Source of the DNA: Sinohyriopsis cumingii | Lineage: Eukaryota > Mollusca > Bivalvia > Unionida > Unionidae | Assembly (NCBI GenBank): GCA_028554795.2 | Contig: CM068838.1 | Span: 131,697,428-131,761,427 of the forward strand | Length of the DNA: 64,000 bases | Direction: 5' to 3' | In this document: piece by piece, positions 1 to 10,026 of the stretch | Numbering within the stretch: position 1 is the stretch's first letter | How the letters are laid out: the number at the start of each line of letters is the position of its first letter | The notes under the pieces: generated by a model | Databases searched by the model: none | Told to the model about the DNA's origin: nothing | Seen by the model: only the letters and a program-made list of their open reading frames with translations | Position numbers and translations under genes: made by a program

Positions 1-920
1 CACATCATTGTCTATTCTTAACCATATTATATTATATTTTATTGAACCACCTGTTTTTGCATTCTCTCGTGAAATTACATGCCCTATATTTCGGTTTCTG
101 TTTGTACTCAATAACATTCATCACGAATTCTCTATTGTTATAGATAATGTGTACGCATCTACTTTTATTTATCAGAAAGAAAAAGAAATATACATCCAAT
201 GCTTTTCCTTTCTTTGTACGGACTATATTATATACTTTGTAGTGGACGCCTGCACATGTGATATTCTAAATATTGAATAAAAATCTATGAAAAAAATAAT
301 AATTAAATCATGTATTTCAACCCTGACTGGGTCAAAGCAGAAATATATAAAATACAAAGTTTTCTAGAAAATCAAAATAAATCCACGCTGCAGTTTGTAT
401 AATCATCTGTAGAAAATACAGCAAAGGTAACTTTATATAATTCCTGAAACATATATCTATAAGATTGGAACGTATTGGAACGCAGAATTCTCATACTCGA
501 CGTTTGGAGTTCGAATCATGTGACTGACAACTGTCAATTTTTCATTACTAGATGGGGCGAAGCACCATGCTCAACAGACAAGCACACCCTCCTACCGTGT
601 CACCACGTGGTGGGTATTCTTTTGCACTCTCCCGAGGTTGATTATGGGGTATGCAAAAATCTGTTGAACGTAGAGAAGGCCCCTGTATATGTATTGTGCC
701 GTCCTTAGAATTAAGTTAATAGGTTAAGGATGTCCTGTCCTTATAATTAAGTGATAGGATTGAGACTATATATGTATCCATTGAGCATGCTAGATTGTCG
801 TTCGGCAATCTAAAGTTCCACATAGAAGTTTTGTCGTCCAAAGCAAAAACCGGTCGTTGTTTGTTTAAAAAACAGCCAGAGATGACCTAATATATTTTAT
901 TTTAAATATATATTTATTAT
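1..920. other. AT-rich DNA without a recognisable gene
   Basis: No open frame here resembles a protein I know. The only structure seen is an imperfect direct repeat at about 700-760 (a GTCCTTA-AATTAAGT block occurring twice, about 33 bp apart). The stretch just before 924 is almost pure A/T and could serve as a promoter for the next small ORF. Confidence 0.4.
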
Positions 921-923
921 ATA

Positions 924-1226
924 ATGAATTATGAAAATGTTAATGACATTATTTCTGCAATAAAAAAGTTAAAAAGATGGTATAAAATTAAACTTGATCA
1001 AGAAAAAATTATTTGTGATTTTGAATCATTGCAAACACGTAAATTTGAAGATAGATATACACTACCAGCAGAATACAGATTTATAAAGCTCATCCAGCAG
1101 GCTATGTTCAAACATTTGGCTGTTGTGAAAGATACGGAAGTTAAAAAATTCGTAGCTCTCTCTAGCGTGATCAAAAAAATTAGATTAGAATTAGCTCACG
1201 AACACGAAACAAAAAAAAATTATTAA
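924..1226 (+). CDS. small lysine-rich hypothetical protein
   Basis: An ATG-started frame of 100 codons encoding a charged, lysine-rich, probably helical protein with no signal peptide or membrane segment. I do not recognise the family. It is followed after 26 bp by a second small acidic ORF on the same strand, and both run towards the minus-strand genes of the virus-like fossil that starts near 2.1 kb, so they may be its opposite-strand genes. The region directly upstream is A/T-only with TATA-like runs. AT-rich composition means an ORF of this length could still be accidental. Confidence 0.35.
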   Translation: MNYENVNDIISAIKKLKRWYKIKLDQEKIICDFESLQTRKFEDRYTLPAEYRFIKLIQQAMFKHLAVVKDTEVKKFVALSSVIKKIRLELAHEHETKKNY

Positions 1227-1252
1227 CACGCGCGAGACAGTTGAGAACCATT

Positions 1253-1435
1253 ATGTCAGATCGCGAAAACGAAAACAATAACAAAGTTATTAGTGAAAGT
1301 AGTGACGAAAGTGAAAATAGTAAAGAAGATTTTGATATTGAAAGTATTGACAACGTCACTGAAAAAGATGAAAGTTATGGCAATGTCGTGGTCAATTATC
1401 CTCTGACTTTTATTCTACCTAAGAAATATTTTTAA
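1253..1435 (+). CDS. small acidic hypothetical protein
   Basis: About 60 codons from the ATG at 1253, rich in Glu, Asp, Asn and Ser and strongly acidic, ending PLTFILPKKYF. A frame is open a little further upstream, but only with a non-ATG start. Not recognised. It lies 26 bp after the lysine-rich ORF and just before the A/T-rich tandem repeats at 1441. A basic and an acidic small protein side by side is suggestive of a pair, but that is inference only. Confidence 0.25.
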   Translation: MSDRENENNNKVISESSDESENSKEDFDIESIDNVTEKDESYGNVVVNYPLTFILPKKYF

Positions 1436-1440
1436 AAAAT

Positions 1441-2105
1441 CTGTTATAATATATTTGTTTGGTGTTCGCTTTGACTTTGTCAAGGATTATTATGTAATTT
1501 TTTTCTTCTGTTTTTGATGAGATTTTCGTTATTTTCAGTAACTATCACTCCATCAAAATTATCAAATCTAACTGATTTTCATTATTTTAGTACCACTAAA
1601 CCCATCAATTTTATGAAATTATTTGATAATCTGAAAAAATATGGGTAATATACCCCATCAAATTATAAAATCTAACTGATGGTCATTCATTCTGTAAATA
1701 TATTTATTTGTTATTTGCTTTGACTTTGTCATGGAATATTATGCAATGTTTTATTTTTTCTGTTTTCAGTAGGATTTCAACAATTTTGAGTAGCATAATT
1801 GGATAATCTGACTGATTTTCATTAGTTTAAGTACTATTTACATGAAAACTGTACGAGAATTAGTTTAAAAAATTTCTGTTATAATATATTTATTTGTTTC
1901 TTGACAAAGTCAAGGATTATTTTATTTTTTTATTTTCGATGAGATTCTTTTTATTATTTTGAGTATTATTTACCCCGTCAATTTGATGAAATTGACTAAA
2001 AATCAGAAAAATTATGGTAATATATACCCATTAATTTAATGAAATTGTTTGATAATCTGAAACGTTATGGGTAATATACCCATCAATTTGATGAAATCCA
2101 ATTTT
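1441..2105. repeat. three degenerate ~200-bp tandem units
   Basis: Three imperfect copies begin near 1441, 1691 and 1876. Each opens with CTGT(TATA/A)ATATATTT-TTTGTT, continues with CTTTGAC.TTTGTCA(A/T)GGA, then TTTTTCTGTTTT-GATGAGATT, and closes with blocks like CCCATCAA(T)TTGATGAAAT and ATGGGTAATAT. Spacing is uneven (about 250, 185 and 230 bp), so the array is old. It lies at the edge of the virus-like fossil and could be its terminal region. Confidence 0.6.
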
Positions 2106-2457
2106 TTATTCAGAGCTAGACAATATTGTTAAGCTTATCTAATTCAATACAGAAATGTGCATAATTCAGAATCTGATCTCTATCACACGTAATCATATGT
2201 TCTAGCTGCATTTCATTTAACTGTTCCTGCGTCAATCAAATATTTTCATTGCCGTATTCATCAATAATTATATTAACACTAAATTTTTCTGTATTGACTG
2301 GAGGCGGTGTCATCATTGTTCTGACGGCGTTTTCAAGTACCTCTTTGTCGTGTATAAAAACTCACACATGTTGGTACATTATATAATACCTCTTGATTAA
2401 ATAATCAATTGTAAAACACTCTACAAAAATATCTTACCAAGAGATTTATATTCAAAA

Positions 2458-2880
2458 TTATATTGCGTAAATCAAGTAACTGTCCGGATTGGTCAGTAAG
2501 TTAGAATTGTATCCTTGATAAGAGCGGATTATGACATCGCAAATAGACCGGATTAATCGGTTCTTGTACGATCGAATATCCAGGATTGACTTGACGTGTA
2601 AATGTGCATAAAATATATCCATGTTGAGCCTGGCAAGATTTTTCAAGATCTATTTGTCAGCTGCCATCAATTGCATCACATACAAGATTGACTGCGATTG
2701 TTCATGTTATATTTACAATTCCTGGTGAAATATATATGCTGCCACCGTACGGATCATTATTATGTATGAGAATATTTGATGAAGAGGTTATTTGTTTCCA
2801 TGCATCAACAATTTTTGGAAAATGTTCATTGATAATATCATTGACCCGTATTTTAGTTCGTCCGTATTAAATCCAGGTAA
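2458..2880 (-). pseudogene. possible penton-like minor capsid segment (fossil 1)
   Basis: Minus-strand reading here contains a stretch like SRIQF.LTDQSGQLLDLRN, reminiscent of the C-terminal jelly-roll strands of Polinton penton/minor capsid proteins (a polar 'L-T-D-x-x-G-x-x-L-D' strand pair). The match is by pattern only. It fits the position at the end of a capsid-gene cluster. Broken; no function can be expected. Confidence 0.25.
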
Positions 2881-3106
2881 AATAAATTTAGTAAATCTGT
2901 TTCATCTACTTTATAATATCTAGAAAATATTTTCTTTATTATTACTATTATTTCTTCCCCTCATGACTAATTGACACAGAACCAACATTTATACGCCTAA
3001 TAATAATTCGGTTAGCACAATCAAGATCTGATACAATTTGATTTAAATGTCTTGTTTCAATGATTTTCCTTTTTAGATTGCTAATAGGATACTCCAAAAT
3101 ATAATT

Positions 3107-3637
3107 TTAAAATAAATTTACTAATGTCGTGGACATAGCTATATGTTCAGTTTTAATTCTATTAGCCATTGATCTAATTTCTTCTTCATTAACAACAAAA
3201 TTATTACAGCTTATTTGATCACGTTTGTGTAAAGTAAAATAATAACGAGGATCAGAATTCCATGGCCACATATTTCGATATTGTGGTTCATTTAAATATA
3301 ATTTTAAAAAATCGTTAATAGAGAAATTATCTTCTTGAGGTTCCGGTGGTCCTTGATGAACAGGTGCTATCTCAGGCCACTTTAACACACTTCTGATAGA
3401 TGATTGATAAATATCTGCAGCATAATCTAGAGAGTTTATTTCAATGGCAGCTGATAACGTTGGTTCGTGCACTGTTATATCTATTTTGGATTCTATTCCA
3501 GTTACAGATTTAATTCTGCGCTGAAATTCATCAATGATTTGTTCAATCTGGTATTCCAACAACCTGCCAATCGGAAGTTCCGTCATCTTTATTATTATTT
3601 GCAAACACACGCGAATTATTTGCTGACAATCGACCAA
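3107..3637 (-). CDS. unidentified protein of fossil 1
   Basis: An open frame of about 176 codons. The first part looks helical (RLLEYQIEQIIDEFQRR), the middle is proline-rich (APVHQGPPEPQED) and the C-terminal third contains an aromatic block (PQYRNMWPWNSDPRYYFTL). I do not recognise the family. It lies in the same direction as the neighbouring fossil genes and shares their AT-rich composition, so it is probably one of the element's own structural or accessory genes. Confidence 0.4.
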   Translation of the reverse strand: MVDCQQIIRVCLQIIIKMTELPIGRLLEYQIEQIIDEFQRRIKSVTGIESKIDITVHEPTLSAAIEINSLDYAADIYQSSIRSVLKWPEIAPVHQGPPEPQEDNFSINDFLKLYLNEPQYRNMWPWNSDPRYYFTLHKRDQISCNNFVVNEEEIRSMANRIKTEHIAMSTTLVNLF

Positions 3638-3785
3638 ATCATTTTGATCTGATAGTTGGCCAACTATAATGCACTGGTAATTGTGCTAGCGCTATTTCTT
3701 TTGCTTGAATTGCGGCTGGAAAATTAACACTGAATTCTGGATCAGTTGACCTCATTGATATCATTGTAGTTTTGATGGAGTTGTA

Positions 3786-4016
3786 TTAACGACAATCTGA
3801 TGAAGTAGCTCGTTTGAAGTTGACATTCTTATTTAAATCCTGATTTTCTAAATCAGGCGTGGATTCTATCAGAGTCATTACTTCCCTATAAATTTTAATC
3901 ATCTCCGTGAACTCAAAATCTGATATTTTTCCATCACTAAGACTTGTTGATAATAACGAGGATAATTTGGAATATGCTACCGTCGCTGTCTGTAATTTTA
4001 TTATATAATCATGCAA
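3786..4016 (-). CDS. small helical protein of fossil 1
   Basis: About 76 codons, helical with alternating hydrophobic residues (TVAYSKLSSLLSTSLSDGKISDFEFTEMIKIYREV). It overlaps the start-proximal membrane protein gene by a few bases, an arrangement usual in compact viral-type gene clusters. It is not assigned to a family; its pairing with the adjacent two-helix membrane protein suggests they act together, which is inference. Confidence 0.35.
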   Translation of the reverse strand: MHDYIIKLQTATVAYSKLSSLLSTSLSDGKISDFEFTEMIKIYREVMTLIESTPDLENQDLNKNVNFKRATSSDCR

Positions 4017-4312
4017 TTTTGTGTTTGTGCACGTGCATATTTTTTTGCGATAATATTAAAAAGGCTAGCAATCGTTGTTGCAGCTGAAACACAAATTGTT
4101 ACAACTGCTGGTGATGTCATTGTTATTGTTGATAATAATACGCCGGTTCCAGCAATAACAGCAGACACTGAATATACAATGACGTCAACAACTACGCGTC
4201 TGCGATATTTCTTTACTTTAACTGTATCCTCGTCAATGATACTTTTTAGTTTTGTGTGCCATTCACGTGCTTGATTGTATTTTAAACGTTGAACATTGAT
4301 TGGGGAGCTCAT
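4001..4312 (-). CDS. small two-helix membrane protein of fossil 1
   Basis: About 103 codons. An N-terminal helical, charged part (residues ~10-45, ending KKYRRR) is followed by two hydrophobic segments (residues ~45-65 and ~68-88) and a basic C-terminus (IAKKYARA). Proteins of this kind, a helical head followed by a VVVDVIVYS-type hydrophobic hairpin, are known to me as companions of Polinton-like capsid genes in invertebrate genomes, without an assigned role. Confidence 0.45.
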   Translation of the reverse strand: MSSPINVQRLKYNQAREWHTKLKSIIDEDTVKVKKYRRRVVVDVIVYSVSAVIAGTGVLLSTITMTSPAVVTICVSAATTIASLFNIIAKKYARAQTQNCMII

Positions 4313-4621
4313 TATATTTTAAGTAGATGGTAGTTTAGCAATTAATTCAAGACACCATCAATGCAACACGGGGTTACATTTTTCTTCCGGTTCCACCACG
4401 AATATTGCCTCGTCGTTTTGATCTAGTGCTACTAGCATATATCCAGAGCATCCAGTTAGTGGAAAACGCCGTGAAATTGTAGTAGGTATTGTATATGTGG
4501 TAGTGCCAAGTATTGAAAATCTGCATAACCCGGTAACCTCAGCGCGATATTTAATGGTTTTATTAAGTGGTGACCATAAAGCTTGTTAAGACGCTACTGT
4601 ATATACTATACGATCTGTAAT

Positions 4622-5050
4622 TTATTTTATGTCAGAGAGTTTAATATCAACAACCGCTGGACTTCCCAAAAATTCGCTAATGGCTCTATTTGCGTTTCTA
4701 CAAAAAAAAAATTTAAAGCCGTTCATTTGAACAGTATAATTAGATCTAAATGTAGTCATTCCATCATTGATTGTTATTAACGAGTTCATCATCGGAATGT
4801 GGCTGTCATCGACGTATGTCTTCGTTACAGCGTCATCGCTTGATTCTGGTTCTCCAAGACCTGTAGTTTTATTACTAGTCATATTGAGAGAACCAGTTAT
4901 TGTATTACCTGTGGTTAATAAACGATCATTGATCTCAGTTCTGATCATGCTGTTGTTGCTGTCTACATATATTTTTGTTACTACATTATCATCTGATTTT
5001 GGTTCTCTCACATTAATAATTGTATTTTTACTCATACATAATATCTCCAA
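4622..5050 (-). CDS. fibre-like protein with VTKxYVD repeats (fossil 1)
   Basis: The frame carries two copies of a motif of the form EP-S-DD-VTK-YVD separated by about 55 residues, with Asn/Thr/Ser-rich beta-type sequence between them (LLTTGNTITGSLNMTSNK). This 'VTKxYVD' repeat is familiar from tail-fibre and other trimeric fibre proteins of phages and also occurs in Polinton-like elements of animals. A second short frame directly upstream (5028-5267) has matching beta-rich composition and may be part of the same coding region. Role inferred: a virion surface fibre. Confidence 0.5.
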   Translation of the reverse strand: MEILCMSKNTIINVREPKSDDNVVTKIYVDSNNSMIRTEINDRLLTTGNTITGSLNMTSNKTTGLGEPESSDDAVTKTYVDDSHIPMMNSLITINDGMTTFRSNYTVQMNGFKFFFCRNANRAISEFLGSPAVVDIKLSDIK

Positions 5051-5378
5051 TTCTTCTTATACGTCCAGCAATTTCTCCCATGATTGATAGAATTGATTCA
5101 TCTGATTTTTTAATTTTGCCGTTTTTAGTAAACACCACTAAGTTATCTTCTGTTGCATCTGTTACCCGCAGAATAATATCTGTCAGCGGGATATTACTCG
5201 TCTTTAATCGTCCTTGTTTATCCTGAAAACCGACGACTTCATTTTGGTCCACATTTGTAAGACTCAAAAGATTAGCGAGTTCATTCTTAACCTCGTCAAG
5301 GGTTGCATATTTAGATAAGTCGCCTTACTGAGTCTTACTCAGGCGAGAAGATCTTCCGTAAATATCTACCATTATACG

Positions 5379-5726
5379 TTAAGATCTGTTTAAAACGACG
5401 CGGTTACTTCTATACTCGTGTATGACTTTATGAAGTGCATCGGAAGATTTTGAAATATTATCAAGAACAGAAATTACTTCACGACCACATATTGGCAGAT
5501 CTGTTATTGTTTGTGTTGGTAGTGTTGAATACCAGACTGGAGTTTTTATTTTGTTTAGGTACATCATAAATTCTTTTAGTGGAGCCAACCTATATGAATC
5601 AAAATAAACAATTCCACGCAGATCAATCGCGTATGCAACCAAATGAGTACAAGGACCAGAACTATTATCAAGATTAATGATACCTGTTTCAACATTGTTT
5701 GGCTTGAAACATAATTGATCACGCAT
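5379..5726 (-). CDS. adenain-like cysteine protease (fossil 1)
   Basis: The frame contains G-P-C-THLVAYAID followed by YFDSYRLAPLKEFMMYL. This matches the adenovirus/Polinton maturation protease (C5 family) pattern in which a T-H motif supplies the catalytic His and the following YFDS motif the acidic residue, before a P-P/L-x-x-x-x-x-Y helix. In that family the enzyme cleaves capsid precursor proteins. It sits between the fibre-like gene and the core-type protein, a context consistent with virion maturation. Assignment is from motif and context. Confidence 0.6.
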   Translation of the reverse strand: MRDQLCFKPNNVETGIINLDNSSGPCTHLVAYAIDLRGIVYFDSYRLAPLKEFMMYLNKIKTPVWYSTLPTQTITDLPICGREVISVLDNISKSSDALHKVIHEYRSNRVVLNRS

Positions 5727-5739
5727 AAAAACATCTCTA

Positions 5740-6060
5740 AAAAAATATATTTAACTTTTTAGCAACATCAAATAAATCAAAATTTGACATTGGACGGATT
5801 AACGAAGAGTTCCTGGAAGTCTCAGACCTTTTCCTTATCGAAATCGAATTCCTGGTAAATTTAGACCTTTCTCTCTTTTTTAAATCCTTGCCTTTTGCTT
5901 TCTTTAATGCCATACAAGCAGCAGTTCCAACAGCAACAAGTGCAGCTGCTTTTGCTACAGCTGGAGCTGCACCAGCTAGTAATGCTGGTATAGCTGCAAG
6001 AAGTGGAAATAAACCGCCTGTTTTAATTGAGTCTTTAATAGAACTCAGAGAAAGATGAAG
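5740..6060 (-). pseudogene. basic, Ala/Gly-hydrophobic core-type protein (fossil 1)
   Basis: Minus-strand reading gives a glycine/alanine-rich hydrophobic stretch (GGLFPLLAAIPALLAGAAP) followed by an Ala-rich helix and a Lys/Arg-rich tail. Short proteins with this hydrophobic-plus-basic make-up are the pX/mu-like proteins of adenoviruses and Polintons, which help to condense the genome inside the virion. No clean start is visible; the copy is a fossil. Confidence 0.45.
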
Positions 6061-6422
6061 TTGAACTCCGGATTTTGATTAAAAAGCCTTATTAAAATGT
6101 TTAAGGTAGGTATTGATTAATGATAATTTGTTTGGACCACCGTTAGAAACGCTATTTTTGTTCCGCATTTACTTACTTAGTTTTTATTGTATTTTTTCAC
6201 CTGACCGGAAGTCAGAGCGACATTAACGTGACTATATGACATCATAAGTATCATGAGCGATTTAATTACATGTTTTCTACTGAAGCATCAATAACTCTCA
6301 TTCGTCCACCAACAACCTTCAAATAGCATTGCTTTGTCTGAGAGTATAACAGTGATTGCTCTGTAACCACCAGCAGGCAGTCGTCGAGCTACACGGGCTC
6401 GCACATGTATATCAACGACAGA

Positions 6423-7654
6423 TTACCTGAATAAATCTAAATATTCCAACCAAAAGTAATAAATTGGATATAATGTTGTAAAATCCCGCTTAGATATCTG
6501 CAAACCAGTGTCAATATTTTGATCACGCCCCATAAATGTCATCAACCGATGATAAGCACGTGCAAAATAATTTTGTTCAAAATTTAAGAAAACTTCTTCA
6601 GAAGGTTCTTGATGTCCATTTATCCTCAAAGCAACTTCAGAAACTCCATGTGTGTCAAATAACATTGGATTTCGTTGCTGTGAATCTATTCTAGCATTTT
6701 CCTGAAATGCAATGAATATATGTCGTGGTGCAGAAACTATTTGCTGTGATGCTATCTGCCATGTGAATAACCCAGCTGCATTACTTTGAACGCTATCTGT
6801 AGTCATTGTCAACATGATAACAATGATTTACCACCTTAATTCATAAAAGCAAGTAGTTTTGTTTCTTCAGTAAGCGATGGAGTCATTACCGGCATCCACA
6901 ATGACAGTTTTGTTAATATTACTTTACCAGCATCAACTGCGTTAGGTCGCCAGATTGCATCATTTTCAGTGCCTTTTCTTACAAGTATCACAGTATGTTT
7001 AGCTCCAAATATAACTTTTCTAATATTTCTACAAAATCCAAATGTATGTGATAATGGAATCGCACATGAAAAATTTTCTTCTCCATTTAACATTTGTCTA
7101 CGTGTGGAAAATCCTAAGTTGAAATTGTCATTCATCGATGCAACTGCGTCCCCATCTCAGATGCCTTTAGTCTCACGTTGCTACTGTCGGTGTGATCAGT
7201 GGTATAATTTGCAAACATTACTGACGGACCAGCTGATCTTGAGTAATCATCGCTGTATCTTGCTAGACCCAATATCGTCGAAGCAATATCAACATTTTCG
7301 AGACACGATTAAATATTTGTTTCCGTCAATCATGTATATAGCACTGTTAAATAATGCCATGACACCATTATTAACAAAACTAGGTCGATCTAAAAGTTTG
7401 TATGCTGTATCATCTGCTTTCAAAAGCCTTCCTTCTACTTCAATAAACGCTTCAGCAGGTAAACAATATATACTTGTATCTTGAACTTGTAATTCGATTC
7501 GACCACGCTGATTTGGTACACGTACGTCATAAGAATAATACTGATAATTGCGTATAGATTCATTTTTAAGAATTAGTGCATCCATATCAAATGCTGGATC
7601 GGATATACGTTTAAACATCTTATTATAACTATCTTCTTCTAACACGAGGACCAC
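6423..7654 (-). pseudogene. major capsid-like protein region, interrupted (fossil 1)
   Basis: Three successive minus-strand stretches (within 7289-7654, 6836-7135 and 6423-6815) look like parts of one double-jelly-roll capsid protein: an N-terminal segment with beta-strand spacing, a middle with FGAKHTVILVRKG, and a C-terminal part with SAPRHIFIAFQ and a receptor-like tail QISKRDFTTLYPIYYF. The order fits a Polinton-class major capsid protein. The coding region is broken more than once. It is only distantly similar to the capsid protein of the second element at 46.9-48.2 kb. Confidence 0.55.
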
Positions 7655-7689
7655 TTCCTGTTATCAGACTAGCAGTTATATTTTTTTTT

Positions 7690-8090
7690 ACTTTTCTTTT
7701 TTTATATGGGAACACCGGCCAACTCTGCTAGTTTTTTTATTTGCAGCTTGATTTATAATTTAATAACATTTGCAGGCATAATTTCAGTGCTGGCCAGTTT
7801 TACTGGTGATTGTGGTTTTCTTCGTACTAATCGAGTTAATCATTCTTTGATTGATGAAAATGCTTTACCAGCAACATCACCAAGAGCACTGATACCTTTA
7901 TCGCGAATAGCGTCAATAAGTTTCAGCCCTATTTATTTTGCAATCGGTATTGCTTTTGGAGTTATTCTCTTAAATAAACTTTGAACAACATCACCAAGTC
8001 CATCTCCGTAAATCGCTTTGTAAGTTGGCAATTGTGAATGTATCACTCTGATCATGATCGGTCCACGATAAGCATTATGTACGATCATCT
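7690..8090 (-). pseudogene. pVI-like minor capsid protein (fossil 1)
   Basis: Minus-strand reading begins with a motif of the form RGP-MIRV..AQLPTYK-like followed by YGDGLGDVVQSLFKRITP and an amphipathic helix, ending with a basic tail. The GLGD + S-x-F-x-R-x-x-P pattern recurs in the pVI-like gene of the young Polinton in this window (48195-48611), so the two are homologous by pattern. Adenovirus pVI links hexons to the core and lyses membranes; that role is extrapolated. Confidence 0.5.
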
Positions 8091-8104
8091 TATTTGTTTT
8101 TTAT

Positions 8105-8290
8105 TTATCTAATCCCTGTGATAATCATCATCGATTTCATCAATGAGAGATCGATAAAAATTAATGTACATGATACCGCCTGTAAATAATTTTCGACAAA
8201 TATCAGAAATTTCATTAATAATTTCTGAAGAATTGTTTCCTGCTCGGTTTCCTCCAATCAGAATTTCTAATCAATCTACGTCAGAAATGA
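8105..8290 (-). pseudogene. conserved small protein with AGNNS motif (fossil 1)
   Basis: Minus-strand reading gives EILIGGNRAGNNSSEIINE followed by an amphipathic helix. The pattern 'L-I-x-G-x-x-x-A-G-N-N-S-x-E-x-x-N-E' is one I associate with small proteins next to capsid genes of invertebrate Polinton-like elements; no function is known to me. Located immediately upstream of the pVI-like gene. Confidence 0.4.
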
Positions 8291-8734
8291 TGTTGTCAGG
8301 TCAAAAAATAAAACTACTTCCTTGAGTCGAAAAACCACTTCCAGTGGAGATGATGCCATGATCTGTATCTCACTTGCTGTTCTGCCAGTTGCTCCTTCTT
8401 CTTCACTTGTTGTTCTTCTAATTGCCCCTTCTTCCTCACTTGTTGTTATATTCGTTTTTTTTCTTCAATAGTGAAGAGCGTAATTTCTCCCGCCTTTTAG
8501 TTTTTTTCTTTCTTCTGTTTTTGATTTTCCCAATTGTTGTTTTATTTCTTCTTTCTATTGCACTTGGGATAACGGAGAAATCCTGCCAGTCATTAAATAT
8601 TCATTTATGCAAATATGCAAATGACTTTGTTGAAACGATGGTTTTCATTGGACATTGTGGTTTTTAGAAAATAACATTGACGTTTCCCTAATCCAATCAC
8701 CGGGTTTTATAGTTTTAACATATTCTGGTTTTCA

Positions 8735-9039
8735 TTATTTTTCTCTTTCATCATATCCAAACGCAGCAATATCAATTGCTTTGACTTGGTCCTTGATAAT
8801 GTCAATACCATTAGGCGTAAATGTATCCATAATTTTAGTTTTGACTCTTATTAAAGGTTGTGGCTCATCTTCAGGTTGTGGTTGACGAGGTTGCTGGGGT
8901 GGTGGTTGAGCTGCTTGAAGACGGCCAGCAACACCAAAAGGCAATGTCTCAAGTGTATTTTGAGCCGCCTCAGTTGCTGTAACAATTTTTTTGGTTGGTT
9001 CGACAATTGGTTTAAATAATTTTTCTGTGCCTTCTGCAT
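8735..9039 (-). pseudogene. Pro/Gln-rich protein fragment (fossil 1)
   Basis: A frame with a Gln/Pro run (AQPPPQQPRQPQPEDEPQP) between two ordinary-looking segments, the second reading TFTPNGIDIIKDQVKAIDIAAFGYDE. I do not recognise the family. It is in line with the other minus-strand fossil genes and close to the divergent plus-strand ORF at 9169. Confidence 0.3.
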
Positions 9040-9168
9040 ATTCAGCTCGTTCGTGTTTTTCTTTATTTTTGTATGTGCGTTCGTTTACCCACCGGACGTT
9101 TCATTGAGGTCGCACCCTCTCTGCTGCTATAAATATATGAATAATTTAGTCATTATTATATCAGTAAT

Positions 9169-9316
9169 GGCACCAGCTATGAAGTCGTATGCTGCTATAT
9201 TAGCTAGAGAAAGATTAGAAGCAATTAGAAAGTATTTCCTGTTCGTGATTCTGTCAAACAGAAACTGCAGTTATCTGTTCACAAAGTTACTGCTACACGC
9301 AGCTCTTATATTCTAG
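9169..9316 (+). CDS. start of a divergent small gene, fossil 1
   Basis: A CTATAAATATA box at about 9128-9138 is followed by an ATG at 9169 and a short frame reading MAPAMKSYAAILARERLEAI, then less convincing sequence. It points away from the minus-strand gene cluster, as an element's opposite-strand gene would. Only the start is persuasive; the rest looks decayed. Confidence 0.25.
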
Positions 9317-9785
9317 TTAAGCATTGCAAATTTATCACATTTTGAATGCCTTTTTTAAAGCTTTTTCCTAATCGCGAAAACCTATTTTGAACGCGGGGTA
9401 AGCTATTATCTGACATAAATTTTATTTAGTGAGCGATCTGAGCGGTAGCTCTCAACTTGTATAAAAAATAAAGGAGAAGAGTTATAGTCAAATCGCAGAC
9501 TTCTGATTTTGAAATATCACGCTTACATGTCTACAATACGAGCCACTTATTTTTTTAAACGTACAAGCTAACAACCCTTTATACTTGCTTGAGACGCCCC
9601 CTACAATTATTGGGGGTGGGGGTGGGCAAAATGTAGTGGTCAGCTATTAAGTTTTACGGATATATGCCAAAACATGTTTAGAGGTGAAATGGGGGAGGGG
9701 ACGCAAGAGGCCACCCCACATTTTTAACCATACGTGCGGGCGCATATGATAGTTGAAGAGTACAAAGATTTCTAGAAGGGGCAAC

Positions 9786-9795
9786 ACCATTCAGA

Positions 9796-9799
<4 letters not shown>
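9786..9799 (+). repeat. target site duplication, left copy
   Basis: The 14 bp ACCATTCAGACATT here are repeated exactly at 11895-11908, flanking the retroposed unit between them. The left copy directly abuts the poly(T) run, which is the poly(A) tail of a minus-strand insertion. Confidence 0.9.
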
Positions 9800-9837
<38 letters not shown>

Positions 9838-9969
9838 GAGGGTTCTCTCTCCTTTTTGATCTTCACAGACCAGTTAGGGAGGCCCTCCTGCCCTACATGT
9901 TATGATTGGTATTCTGTATGTTTAGCTATTGTGTTATTGCTTTTTTTTTAAAGTATAATTTTTTTTTTT

Positions 9970-10026
<57 letters not shown>

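Larger units (their letters stand above)
2120..9320 (-). mobile_element. fossil 1: old Polinton-like virus element, heavily broken
   Basis: A run of minus-strand frames resembling parts of Polinton/adintovirus-type elements: a jelly-roll-like minor capsid segment (about 2.46-2.88 kb), membrane proteins (about 3.8-4.3 kb), a fibre-like protein with a repeated VTKxYVD motif (4.6-5.05 kb), an adenain-like protease (5.4-5.7 kb), a basic/hydrophobic core-type protein (5.75-6.05 kb), a major-capsid-like region (6.4-7.65 kb), a pVI-like protein (7.7-8.1 kb) and a conserved small protein (8.1-8.3 kb). No polymerase or integrase is visible and no terminal repeats were found, so the ends are approximate. 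There are many breaks (ten or more), which implies an old insertion. It is a different lineage from the Polinton at 43.7-60.8 kb. Confidence 0.7.
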
